From the NCBI RefSeq assembly GCF_009724685.1, contig NZ_WMEF01000004.1, positions 1 to 64,000 of the forward strand: a stretch of DNA of 64,000 nucleotides, given 5' to 3'. This stretch comes from Lysinibacillus cavernae. Lineage in GTDB: Bacteria > Bacillota > Bacilli > Bacillales_A > Planococcaceae. Shown here in pieces: positions 56,842 to 64,000 of this stretch (its first letter is position 1; every line of letters starts with the position of its first letter). The notes beneath the pieces were generated by a model. The model was not told the origin of the DNA, searched no databases, and worked only from the letters and a program-made list of their open reading frames with translations. The position numbers were made by a program, and so were the translations under genes.

Positions 56842-56882
56842 AACTCCTGAATCTATTCTAATAAGATCCAGGAGTTTTTTTG
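56842..56882 (+). terminator. terminator of the glycan island
   Basis: AACTCCTGAATCT (56842-56854) pairs with AGATCCAGGAGTT (56864-56876) with one mismatch, followed by a run of T. Confidence 0.9.
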
Positions 56883-56924
56883 TTATATAAACAAGGGCTA
56901 ACTGATTGTTTTGTCAAAAAACGT

Positions 56925-56951
56925 GAAACAATACAAAATACTTCCGATAAT
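56925..56951 (+). promoter_or_regulatory. SigD-type promoter of flaG-fliD-fliT-fliS
   Basis: GAAA at 56925-56928, 15 nt, CCGATAAT at 56944-56951, 38 nt before flaG. Confidence 0.65.
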
Positions 56952-56989
56952 AATGGTAAGCAATTGAAAAGTTTAGGAGGTTGAGTTAA

Positions 56990-57376
56990 ATGCGTATTGT
57001 ATCGCAAGGACTGTCAAATGATACGATCACTGCACCAACTAATACAAAAGCAACGAATGTGCAGGAAAATATGACGCCTAATGTTTCGACAGAAACAATC
57101 TCTAAATCAATAGTAGAAAAAACAACAGCAGCAGTGGAAGATCAAGAAATTTCAAAAGATAAACTACAACAGGCAGTTGATGTTGTAAATGAATTTTTGG
57201 AAATTAATCATAGTTCCTCTAAATTTATCTATCATGAGGGATTAGAACGTTATTATGTAACAATCGTAAATCGTGATACTGAAGAAGTAGTAAAAGAAAT
57301 TCCACCAAAAAAATTATTGGATGCATTTTATGAGATGCAAAAAATGGTAGGAATGATTGTAGACGAAAAAATTTAA
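56990..57376 (+). CDS. flaG: FlaG family flagellar protein
   Basis: 128 aa, ATG with TAGGAGG upstream. A variable N-terminal tail (Thr/Asn-rich, about 1-50) is followed by the FlaG domain: KLQQAVDVVNEFLEINHSSSKFIYHEGLERYYVTIVN, then EVVKEIPPKKLLDAFYEMQKMVGMIVDE. FlaG proteins influence filament length; the gene regularly precedes fliD. It resumes the flagellar gene order interrupted by the glycan island after hag. Confidence 0.93.
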   Translation: MRIVSQGLSNDTITAPTNTKATNVQENMTPNVSTETISKSIVEKTTAAVEDQEISKDKLQQAVDVVNEFLEINHSSSKFIYHEGLERYYVTIVNRDTEEVVKEIPPKKLLDAFYEMQKMVGMIVDEKI

Positions 57377-57398
57377 AGGAAAATAGGAGGATAAAAAA

Positions 57399-59717
57399 AT
57401 GGTTTCAAGAATTGGTGGATTAGCCTCAGGGATGGATATTGATAGTATAGTAGAGAAATTGATGCAAGCAGAAAGAATGCCGTTGAATAAGGCATTTCAA
57501 AGAAAACAAACATTAGAATGGCAACGTGACGCGTATCGTAATGTCAATGTAGCTACACAAAAACTCAATAAATTTTTAGAGGAAAAAATGTGGTTACAGA
57601 GTCAAATGATGAAAAAAACAGCTTCATCTTCTAATGAAAACCTAGCAACTGTTAAAGCTACAAATACAGCCACAGGTTCTCTCAATATTGAAAGTGTTTC
57701 CCAATTAGCCACTTCAACTCAGATGATTGGTGAGCAAACAGGTTATACAGGTACAACGAAATTATCAGCTTTGGTAGGGAATTCTGTTAAGTCAATAGAG
57801 ATAAAATCAATCGATAAGAACGGTAATTTAGCAGAAAAGGCATCTACAATTACGTTTGATCCTTCAAATGATACAATTAATGATTTAGTAAAAAAAATCA
57901 ATCAGAGTAATGCCGGTGTTACTGCGCTATTTGAAAATGGGCAACTTTCATTAACTGCAAATAATACAGGTAGTGTAAAAAGTGGTAGTGGAGAGATTGT
58001 TTTTGAACAAGGGAAAGAACTCTTTGATGCATTAGGTATGGATAATGCAACTCTAATTTCTGGTAAAAATGCGATTCTAAAAGTTAATGGTATTTCGATG
58101 GAGCGTTCATCAAATACATTTACGATTTCTGGCTATGAGGTATCACTTAAGTCAACATTCAATGCCAAAGCAGGCGCAGCTGATCGTGTAGCAGCAGCAG
58201 AAAAAGAGTTGAAAAATGCTGAAGATGCACAGCTAATTTTAGAAGCTGATAGAGATAAAAAGCTTGGTGATTATAATACTTATTATAATGATACGTATAA
58301 AAAAGAACACGAGCGTATTTTTGGGAAAAATAATTTAACAGTTGATCAACAAGAAAAATTTAATAAATTATCAAATGTAGGAAAAGCTGCTCTTTTAAAC
58401 GCTACTGATTTGTCTGACCTACAATCTTTGAATATCGATTATACAGATGCAGAGAGTATTAAATCATCTATTAACAATTCTAGCTTAACAGATGAACAAA
58501 AAGCAAAACTATTGGGATTATCTGCAGATGACTTAAAATCTTTACAAAGTGCAGATGGAGGAGCGTTGCTTGAGCGAGCACATCAAGTAGATTTTGAAAA
58601 TTCCTTTAAAACCTTAGATAAAACTTTTTTGAATAATTTAACAGACGATGATGTAGCATTTTTATCTGAAATTAAAGGAAAAGATAATAGTGAAATTGAT
58701 CTGATTTTAGCCGGAAAAGGTGATGCTGTTAAAGAAAAATTCGGCAAAATGGATCGAGTTGATTTGAGCCGTTTATCTGATTTAAGTGATTCCTTAGAGG
58801 ATTTTAAACAGTTTAGTGCAGTTGATAAAAAGAATAATGATAATAAAACTGCGTATCAAGTAGCAGAAAAGGATGTACAGACTGGTCTGAAACGTATTGC
58901 CGAGGCTCAGAAGTCCCTTGATAATGCAAAGGCTGCAGAGAACAGTACAGTTGGCGATAATTCCCCTTCTGTACCTCCTGTTAGTTTAACTTCTACTACA
59001 GATACTAAGAGCATAAAAGAAAGTATTCAAGAATTTGTGAAAACATATAATGAAATGCTTGATACGATGAATGGTTTATTAAAAGAGAAGAAATATCGTG
59101 ATTATCCACCATTGACAAAAGAGCAACGTGAAGATATGTCAGAAAGCGAACAAAAGTTGTGGGATGAAAAAGCAAAAAGTGGTCTATTACGTAGCGATTC
59201 GTTAGTTCGAGATGGTTTAGCTAAAATGCGCTCTCAGTTTGTATCGACTGTCAAAGGATTAGGTGATGATACAATTGATTCTTTAGCTGAAATTGGGATC
59301 ACAACATCTAAGATACTATCAGATGGTGGAAAGCTAGTAATAGATGAAAAGAAACTTGATGCTGCATTGGAAAAAGATCCTGATCAAGTCATTCAAATGT
59401 TTACTAATCAAGGCAGTGTAAATACTATAACTGATGAAAAAGGTAGAAAAGTAACCCAAGATTCACGAGGTATAACAAAACGTCTAAGAGATGAAATAGA
59501 TGCATTAACAAAAAACATTGAGAAGAAGGCAGGGAAGGAAGGAAAAACAGATCAAACGTATAGTTTAGGTAAACTAATTATAGAATCTGATAATCGTATT
59601 ACTAAATTACAAGCTAAACTAGTAGATATCGAAGCACGATATTGGAAACAATTTACGGCTATGGAGCAAGCCATAAATAAAGCAAACCAACAATCTAGCA
59701 TGTTTATGCAAGGTTGA
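57399..59717 (+). CDS. fliD: flagellar cap protein FliD, enlarged
   Basis: 772 aa, ATG with AGGAGG upstream. N-terminal GGLASGMDIDSIVEKLMQAERMPLNK and C-terminal helices (LQAKLVDIEARYWKQFTAMEQAINKANQQSSMF) identify FliD, the filament cap that folds exported flagellin. B. subtilis FliD is about 500 aa; here roughly 280 extra residues (about 260-540) form a charged, Asp/Lys/Leu-rich helical insertion (KELKNAEDAQLILEADRDKK to IAEAQKSLDNAKAAEN), probably a surface-exposed coiled domain. Followed by its chaperone genes. Confidence 0.93.
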   Translation: MVSRIGGLASGMDIDSIVEKLMQAERMPLNKAFQRKQTLEWQRDAYRNVNVATQKLNKFLEEKMWLQSQMMKKTASSSNENLATVKATNTATGSLNIESVSQLATSTQMIGEQTGYTGTTKLSALVGNSVKSIEIKSIDKNGNLAEKASTITFDPSNDTINDLVKKINQSNAGVTALFENGQLSLTANNTGSVKSGSGEIVFEQGKELFDALGMDNATLISGKNAILKVNGISMERSSNTFTISGYEVSLKSTFNAKAGAADRVAAAEKELKNAEDAQLILEADRDKKLGDYNTYYNDTYKKEHERIFGKNNLTVDQQEKFNKLSNVGKAALLNATDLSDLQSLNIDYTDAESIKSSINNSSLTDEQKAKLLGLSADDLKSLQSADGGALLERAHQVDFENSFKTLDKTFLNNLTDDDVAFLSEIKGKDNSEIDLILAGKGDAVKEKFGKMDRVDLSRLSDLSDSLEDFKQFSAVDKKNNDNKTAYQVAEKDVQTGLKRIAEAQKSLDNAKAAENSTVGDNSPSVPPVSLTSTTDTKSIKESIQEFVKTYNEMLDTMNGLLKEKKYRDYPPLTKEQREDMSESEQKLWDEKAKSGLLRSDSLVRDGLAKMRSQFVSTVKGLGDDTIDSLAEIGITTSKILSDGGKLVIDEKKLDAALEKDPDQVIQMFTNQGSVNTITDEKGRKVTQDSRGITKRLRDEIDALTKNIEKKAGKEGKTDQTYSLGKLIIESDNRITKLQAKLVDIEARYWKQFTAMEQAINKANQQSSMFMQG

Positions 59718-59745
59718 GGCTTCTAATTAAGGTAGGGGAAATAAT

Positions 59746-60105
59746 ATGCAGCAAATAAATCAACTATTGCAGACTTCAGCTAATTTATTTAAGCATTTAG
59801 GTGATATTCCTAAAGGCGAAGAACGAGATAACTACATTGAAAACATTAATGCAATGTTGGATAAGCGTGGAACGATTATAAACGATCTGAAACAAGAAGG
59901 TTTTCATTTTGATGAACAAGACCGTGTTCATCGTACCTTGCTTGAACTAGATAATGGCATTAAAAAACGATTAGCAGCTGTTATGGATGCAATTAAACAA
60001 GACATGGCAAACCTTCAAAAAACGAAAAAAAGTGAACAGCAATATTATAATCCTTACTCGAATGTTCGTGTGATGGATGGCATGTATTATGACAAAAAGA
60101 ATTAA
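59746..60105 (+). CDS. fliT: flagellar chaperone FliT
   Basis: 119 aa. Helical FliT-type protein (LLQTSANLFKHLGDI, RDNYIENINAMLDKRGTIINDL) ending in a basic, Tyr-rich tail (SEQQYYNPYSNV, GMYYDKK). It chaperones FliD in the cytosol before export. In B. subtilis the order is fliD-fliS-fliT; here fliT precedes fliS, with a palindromic repeat between them. Confidence 0.88.
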   Translation: MQQINQLLQTSANLFKHLGDIPKGEERDNYIENINAMLDKRGTIINDLKQEGFHFDEQDRVHRTLLELDNGIKKRLAAVMDAIKQDMANLQKTKKSEQQYYNPYSNVRVMDGMYYDKKN

Positions 60106-60108
60106 CAT

Positions 60109-60244
60109 TTTATCTTCATTCAGCGTGGTGAAAGCCGCAAGCTGAATGGAAGATAAAGCCCCGGCGGATGTCAGGGATTTTAAAAGGAGTGAATTGTGAT
60201 TGCACAATTCAAAATCCCGACACAATTACGCCGAGGCGTAATTG
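60109..60244. repeat. multi-palindrome intergenic element between fliT and fliS
   Basis: Four nested or adjacent inverted repeats are visible. TTTATCTTCATTCAGC (60109-60124) pairs with 60141-60157 (one bulge). GGGATTTT (60174-60181) pairs with AAAATCCC (60211-60218). GAATTGTG (60191-60198) pairs with CACAATTC (60203-60210). CAATTACGCC (60223-60232) pairs with GGCGTAATTG (60235-60244). The CCCCGGCGGATGTC and ACGCCGAGGCG cores are far more GC-rich than the surroundings. Probably a dispersed non-coding repeat or structured RNA. Confidence 0.75.
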
Positions 60245-60315
60245 ATCAAATAGCTTTTCTTCGTAAAATGGTTTAAACTAGTAAATAAGTAACCTTTCAA
60301 AGGAGTTGTCCTTTA

Positions 60316-60726
60316 TTGGCAGCAAATTTAACAGCACAAAACGCATATAAACAAAATAGTGTAACGACTGCTTCCCCTGGCGAGTTGACGTTAATGCTTT
60401 ATAATGGATGTTTGAAATTTTTGATTAAGGCGAAACAAGCTATTCAAGAGAAAAATGTCCAAGAAAAAAATACAAATCTTATAAAGGCCCAAGCCATTAT
60501 TGCCGAACTAATGTCTACACTCAATATGGATATTGAAATTTCGAAACAGATGCTTCCTCTTTACGAGTATATGAATCATCGTTTAGTTGAAGCGAATATT
60601 CAAAATGATGTAGCCATTATTGAAGAAGTAGAAGGATTAGTGACGGAATTCCGCGATACGTGGAAGGAAGTTATTCGCATTACTCGACAACAGCAATTTG
60701 GTCAGGGAAATAGCGGACAAATTTAG
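60316..60726 (+). CDS. fliS: flagellin export chaperone FliS
   Basis: 136 aa, TTG start with AAAGGAG upstream. FliS four-helix pattern: QNAYKQNSVTTASPGELTLMLYNGCLKFLIKAK, then ISKQMLPLYEYMNHRLVEANI. It binds the flagellin C-terminus and prevents premature polymerisation, and in bacilli also contacts FliW-linked control. Terminator at 60735. Confidence 0.95.
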   Translation: MAANLTAQNAYKQNSVTTASPGELTLMLYNGCLKFLIKAKQAIQEKNVQEKNTNLIKAQAIIAELMSTLNMDIEISKQMLPLYEYMNHRLVEANIQNDVAIIEEVEGLVTEFRDTWKEVIRITRQQQFGQGNSGQI

Positions 60727-60734
60727 ACAAAATT

Positions 60735-60768
60735 AGAGGCCATCATCAGAAGATGGTCTCTTTTCTTT
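60735..60768 (+). terminator. terminator of flaG-fliD-fliT-fliS
   Basis: AGAGGCCATC (60735-60744) pairs with GATGGTCTCT (60752-60761) with one wobble, then TTTCTTT. Confidence 0.85.
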
Positions 60769-60922
60769 ATGACAAGAATCATTAACTAGAAATTATCACT
60801 AAATAGTCATAAATCAGGCTGTTCAACGGTAAAATATGTTACTTATTCCCTCTAGCTGACAGAAGGGCATCGTGTCATAATCAAAGCAATATAAATGTTT
60901 AACAAAGTACTGGGGTGGGAAT

Positions 60923-61303
60923 ATGATCTTTAAGCGTCAAGAAGGCTTTCGATTTAAATTTGAGGAGCCTGTTCAAATAACGTTTGCTATTTATGAGAAT
61001 GGAAAGGTCAATCATGGACAAACGGCTATGGCTGACTTGCTGGATATTAGTCCGCGTGGGCTAAAGATGTTTACTGAAGTGGATTTAGGCGTGAATCCTC
61101 CTCCGTTGGATATCCATTTTGTGCTAGATACACAAGAGGTGCGAGCTTATGGAGAAGTGATCTGGAGTCGTCCGTTTGGTAACGGCAAGCAATATGGCGT
61201 CTATTTCAATGATCAAGGACGAGTGGAAGATTTGATTGTGGAAGAACTAAAGCTGCGACGTAAAAAGGAAGCAGCCGAAGCGAAAAAACAAAATAATCTT
61301 TAA
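60923..61303 (+). CDS. PilZ domain protein
   Basis: 126 aa, ATG after GGGGTGGG. PilZ beta-barrel: N-terminal MIFKRQEGFRFKF at the RxxxR loop, the DxSxxG motif as DISPRG (about 43-48), and EVIWSRPFGNGKQYGVYF. PilZ domains bind cyclic di-GMP and often act on motility or polysaccharide export. The first Arg of RxxxR appears to be Gln (QEGFR), which may weaken ligand binding. Beside the flagellar operon, a role in motility control is plausible. Confidence 0.82.
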   Translation: MIFKRQEGFRFKFEEPVQITFAIYENGKVNHGQTAMADLLDISPRGLKMFTEVDLGVNPPPLDIHFVLDTQEVRAYGEVIWSRPFGNGKQYGVYFNDQGRVEDLIVEELKLRRKKEAAEAKKQNNL

Positions 61304-61490
61304 TCATGGCTCTCGGTTTTCGATCTTGCGATATTGGTCACGCTGCCATTGCCCTAGGATAAGAAGCCTTTAGTCCCTTCAGTAGATTTTTAAAATGCTC
61401 GGGAAAGAGCCAAGCCTTCATTTTCTTTATAGAAGTAGGAGTCTTAGGGTGAATTAAAATAAAATTTTTTTGTAAAAAAAAGAATTATTT
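61304..61490 (-). pseudogene. possible frameshifted remnant of a small gene
   Basis: On the minus strand a frame reading MKAWLFPEHFKNLLKGL (start 61424) runs to a stop, while a one-base shift near 61360 continues as QWQRDQYRKIENREP to a stop. The composition is more GC-rich and codon-like than the flanks, but there is no ribosome site and I do not recognise the product. Could be chance. Confidence 0.25.
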
Positions 61491-61493
61491 TAG

Positions 61494-61519
61494 AGGAATT
61501 TCACACACTTGTGTAGAAA
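61494..61519 (+). promoter_or_regulatory. SigH-like promoter of hpf
   Basis: AGGAATT at 61494-61500, 12 nt, then GTAGAAA at 61513-61519, near the SigH consensus RnAGGAwWW-N11/12-RnnGAAT. B. subtilis hpf (yvyD) is under SigH and SigB control. Confidence 0.45.
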
Positions 61520-61553
61520 TAGATAGTATAGCAGTTATAAAGGAGGAGTTTAC

Positions 61554-62105
61554 ATGTTAAACTTTAACATTCGTGGTGAAAATATTGAGGTAACTCCAGC
61601 TATTCGAGAGTATGTTGAGAATAAAATCGAAAAAGTTGAACGTTATTTTAACGAAGATGTTAACGCCAATGCTAACGTAAATTTAAAGGTTTATAATGAC
61701 AAGCAAACAAAAGTGGAAGTCACAGTTCCGATGAAGAACTTAACTCTTCGTGCTGAAGAGCGTCATAATGATATGTATGCTGCTGTTGATCTAATTGTTG
61801 ATAAATTAGAGCGTCAAATTCGTAAGCATAAAACAAAAGTAAACCGTAAATTCCGTGAGCGTGAAGGTGCAGGCCTTTATTTCGCTACTAGTCAAGCAGT
61901 CGCTGATGCCTCTACAGAAGAAGAAGAATATTCAATTGTGCGAACAAAGCAATTTGACTTAAAACCGATGGACCAAGAAGAGGCAGTTTTACAAATGAAT
62001 ATGCTTGGACATGATTTCTATGTCTTTACAGATGCTGAATCGAACGGCACCAATATTGTCTACAAACGTAAAGACGGAAAATATGGCTTAATTGAAACAA
62101 CTTAA
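61554..62105 (+). CDS. hpf: ribosome hibernation promoting factor, long form
   Basis: 183 aa, ATG with AAGGAGGAG upstream. The N-terminal HPF/RaiA RNA-binding domain (about 1-100, MLNFNIRGENIEVTPAIREYV, EVTVPMKNLTLRAEE) and the C-terminal dimerisation domain (about 125-183, FDLKPMDQEEAVLQMNMLGHDFYVFTD) together define the long form that makes 100S ribosome dimers in stationary phase. Between the flagellar genes and secA, as in B. subtilis. Confidence 0.96.
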   Translation: MLNFNIRGENIEVTPAIREYVENKIEKVERYFNEDVNANANVNLKVYNDKQTKVEVTVPMKNLTLRAEERHNDMYAAVDLIVDKLERQIRKHKTKVNRKFREREGAGLYFATSQAVADASTEEEEYSIVRTKQFDLKPMDQEEAVLQMNMLGHDFYVFTDAESNGTNIVYKRKDGKYGLIETT

Positions 62106-62118
62106 AACTCCATAATGA

Positions 62119-62152
62119 CAAAGGCTCTCGCGATGGCGAGGGTCTTTTTTGT
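62119..62152 (+). terminator. terminator of hpf
   Basis: GC-rich stem GCTCTCGC with GGCGAGGGT around 62124-62143, followed by CTTTTTTG. Confidence 0.88.
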
Positions 62153-62247
62153 ATGACATTCTTGTGCAAATGGGGAGACTGTTTGCATGAAACTGTTACA
62201 CAATGGTAAAATGGAAGTTGAATCTATATAGGAAGTGAAAAACATTC

Positions 62248-64000
62248 ATGGCAAACCTATTAAATAAACTATTTGATTTCAATAAACGTGAGTTGAAAAA
62301 ATTAGAAAAAATCGCTGACCAAGTTGAGGGATTCGCTTCTCAAATGGAACAGCTTTCAGATGATCAATTACAGGCGAAAACGGAAGAGTTTAAAAAACGC
62401 TATGCCGATGGAGAGGACTTAGGTTCTATCCGCGCGGAGGCTTTTGCTGTTTGTCGAGAAGCAGCGAAACGTGTATTAGAGATGTACCCATTCCGTGTGC
62501 AAATCATGGGTGCTGCTGCGCTTGATGAAGGTAATATCGCAGAGATGAAAACCGGGGAAGGTAAAACCTTAACTGCGACGATGTCTGTTTATTTGAATGC
62601 TATCACTAGTAAAGGTGTACATGTTGTAACGGTCAACGAATATTTAGCGAGCCGTGATGCTGCTGAAATGGGACAACTGTATAATTTCTTAGGCTTGTCT
62701 GTTGGTCTTAATCTGAATAGTCTCTCAAAAGATGAGAAACGCGCTGCTTACGAGGCTGATATTACGTATAGTACAAACAACGAGCTAGGCTTTGACTATT
62801 TACGTGATAACATGGTGCTGTATAAAGAGGAACGTGTACAACGTCCGCTGCATTATGCTGTTATCGATGAGGTAGACTCGATCTTAATTGATGAAGCGCG
62901 TACGCCATTAATTATTTCGGGACAGGCTGGGAAATCAGCACAGCTTTATAAACAGTCGAATGCGTTTGTGCGTATGTTAAGTGCGGAGACAGATTATACG
63001 TATGAAGAATCAACGAAAGGTGTTACGTTAACAGATGCAGGTGTGGAGAAGGCTGAAAAAGCATTTGGCATTGATAATCTGTTTGATTTGACACATGTTC
63101 GTTTAAACCATGCCATTAACCAATCGTTAAAGGCACATGTGAGTATGCATAATGATGTGGATTATGTTGTACAGGATGGCGAAATCGTGATCGTTGACGG
63201 CTTTACAGGTCGTTTGATGAAGGGGCGTCGTTATTCTGATGGCCTACACCAAGCAATTGAAGCCAAAGAAGGCGTTGAGATTCAAAATGAATCGATGACA
63301 ATGGCGACGATTACTTTCCAAAACTACTTCCGTATGTATCTAAAGCTTGCAGGGATGACGGGTACAGCGAAGACAGAGGAAGAAGAATTCCGTAATATTT
63401 ACAATATGAGTGTTGTAGCCATTCCTACGAATAAACCAATTGCTCGTGATGACCGTGCAGATTTAATCTTTGCTTCGATGGAAGGAAAGTACAAAGCGGT
63501 AGCTGCAGATATTGCAGAGCGACATCAAGCAGGACAACCTGTTCTTGTAGGTACAGTTGCGATTGAAACGTCTGAAATTATTTCAAGATTATTGGATAAG
63601 TATAAAATTCCTCATAATGTATTAAATGCGAAAAACCATGAACGTGAAGCTGAAATTATTGCGAGTGCCGGTACAAAGGGTGCAGTAACAATTGCGACAA
63701 ACATGGCTGGTCGTGGTACAGATATTAAACCAGGTGAAGGCGTAATGGAGATTGGTGGTTTAGCAGTAATCGGTACAGAGCGTCATGAATCTCGTCGTAT
63801 TGATAACCAGCTTCGTGGACGTTCTGGTCGTCAAGGGAATCCAGGGGTTACGCAATTCTATCTATCACTAGAAGATGATTTAATGCGTCGTTTTGGCTCC
63901 GATAATATGAAATCTATGATGATGCGTTTAGGCATGGATGATTCTCAGCCATTGCAATCTAAAGTTGTGTCGAGAGCTGTAGAATCTGCACAGAAACGTG
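62248..64000 (+). CDS. secA: preprotein translocase ATPase SecA, N-terminal part
   Basis: Runs off the right edge; 584 codons are visible from ATG 62248 (AGGAAGTG upstream). It starts [19 protein letters not shown]. Walker A is [14 protein letters not shown] box [10 protein letters not shown], with [23 protein letters not shown] and [11 protein letters not shown] all intact. It drives post-translational export through SecYEG. Compared with SecA2 in this window it has the housekeeping features; the C-terminal zinc tail lies outside the window. The position after hpf is the standard one. Confidence 0.97.
   Translation, partial: MANLLNKLFDFNKRELKKLEKIADQVEGFASQMEQLSDDQLQAKTEEFKKRYADGEDLGSIRAEAFAVCREAAKRVLEMYPFRVQIMGAAALDEGNIAEMKTGEGKTLTATMSVYLNAITSKGVHVVTVNEYLASRDAAEMGQLYNFLGLSVGLNLNSLSKDEKRAAYEADITYSTNNELGFDYLRDNMVLYKEERVQRPLHYAVIDEVDSILIDEARTPLIISGQAGKSAQLYKQSNAFVRMLSAETDYTYEESTKGVTLTDAGVEKAEKAFGIDNLFDLTHVRLNHAINQSLKAHVSMHNDVDYVVQDGEIVIVDGFTGRLMKGRRYSDGLHQAIEAKEGVEIQNESMTMATITFQNYFRMYLKLAGMTGTAKTEEEEFRNIYNMSVVAIPTNKPIARDDRADLIFASMEGKYKAVAADIAERHQAGQPVLVGTVAIETSEIISRLLDKYKIPHNVLNAKNHEREAEIIASAGTKGAVTIATNMAGRGTDIKPGEGVMEIGGLAVIGTERHESRRIDNQLRGRSGRQGNPGVTQFYLSLEDDLMRRFGSDNMKSMMMRLGMDDSQPLQSKVVSRAVESAQKR

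Overview
The window comes from a low-GC, motile, endospore-former-type Firmicute. It is most likely a Lysinibacillus or close relative. This rests on Bacillus subtilis-like gene order (tagO, LCP, yvyE, degSU, degV, comF, yvyF-flgM-flgN-flgK-flgL-yviE-fliW-csrA-hag, then flaG-fliD-fliT-fliS, hpf, secA), on strong AGGAGG-type ribosome sites, and on the SecA2/SlaP pair used by S-layer-bearing bacilli. No rRNA, tRNA, insertion sequence, prophage or CRISPR array was seen.

Layout. (1) 1-8 kb: proline/arginine catabolism (rocA fragment, a RocR-like regulator with a decayed ATPase domain, proline dehydrogenase), a TetR regulator, a secreted S41 protease, BrnQ, and a LysM-NlpC/P60 wall hydrolase. (2) 8-15 kb: cell envelope genes: slaP-secA2, tagO, an LCP ligase and a YigZ protein. 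(3) 15-21 kb: degS-degU, a lipoprotein, an eight-copy tandem repeat, degV, comFA and comFC (comFB is absent). (4) 21-27.5 kb: the late flagellar operon ending in fliW-csrA-hag. The hag leader carries a hairpin presenting a near-consensus CsrA site. (5) 27.6-56.8 kb: a large flagellin-glycosylation island between hag and flaG. (6) 57-62 kb: flaG, fliD, fliT, fliS, a PilZ protein and hpf. (7) 62.2 kb to the right edge: the housekeeping secA, incomplete.

The glycan island is the most interesting part. It begins with two Maf/DUF115 proteins flanking an unrecognised small protein. A pseudaminic-acid pathway follows (PseB at 31 kb; PseH, PseF, PseG, PseI and PseC at 45-54 kb), but it is split by a cassette of about 13 kb. 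That cassette encodes PEP mutase fused to a nucleotidyltransferase, phosphonopyruvate decarboxylase, a second nucleotidyltransferase and an iron-type alcohol dehydrogenase. Together these predict a nucleotide-activated hydroxyethylphosphonate. It also encodes a LicD-like protein, a CDP-glycerol-transferase-like protein, two GT2 glycosyltransferases, and a dTDP-3-acetamido-3,6-dideoxyhexose pathway (RmlA, RmlB, fused FdtA/FdtC, FdtB). The second half adds an acyl-carrier-protein/ligase/reductase set, an aminopeptidase-like DUF4910 protein and a formyltransferase.

The inference is that flagellin carries a pseudaminic-type sugar elaborated with an amino-deoxyhexose and a phosphonate group, possibly with unusual N-acylation. 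SigD-type promoter sequences before flgM, hag, pseH and flaG suggest that part of the glycan pathway is co-regulated with late flagellar genes.
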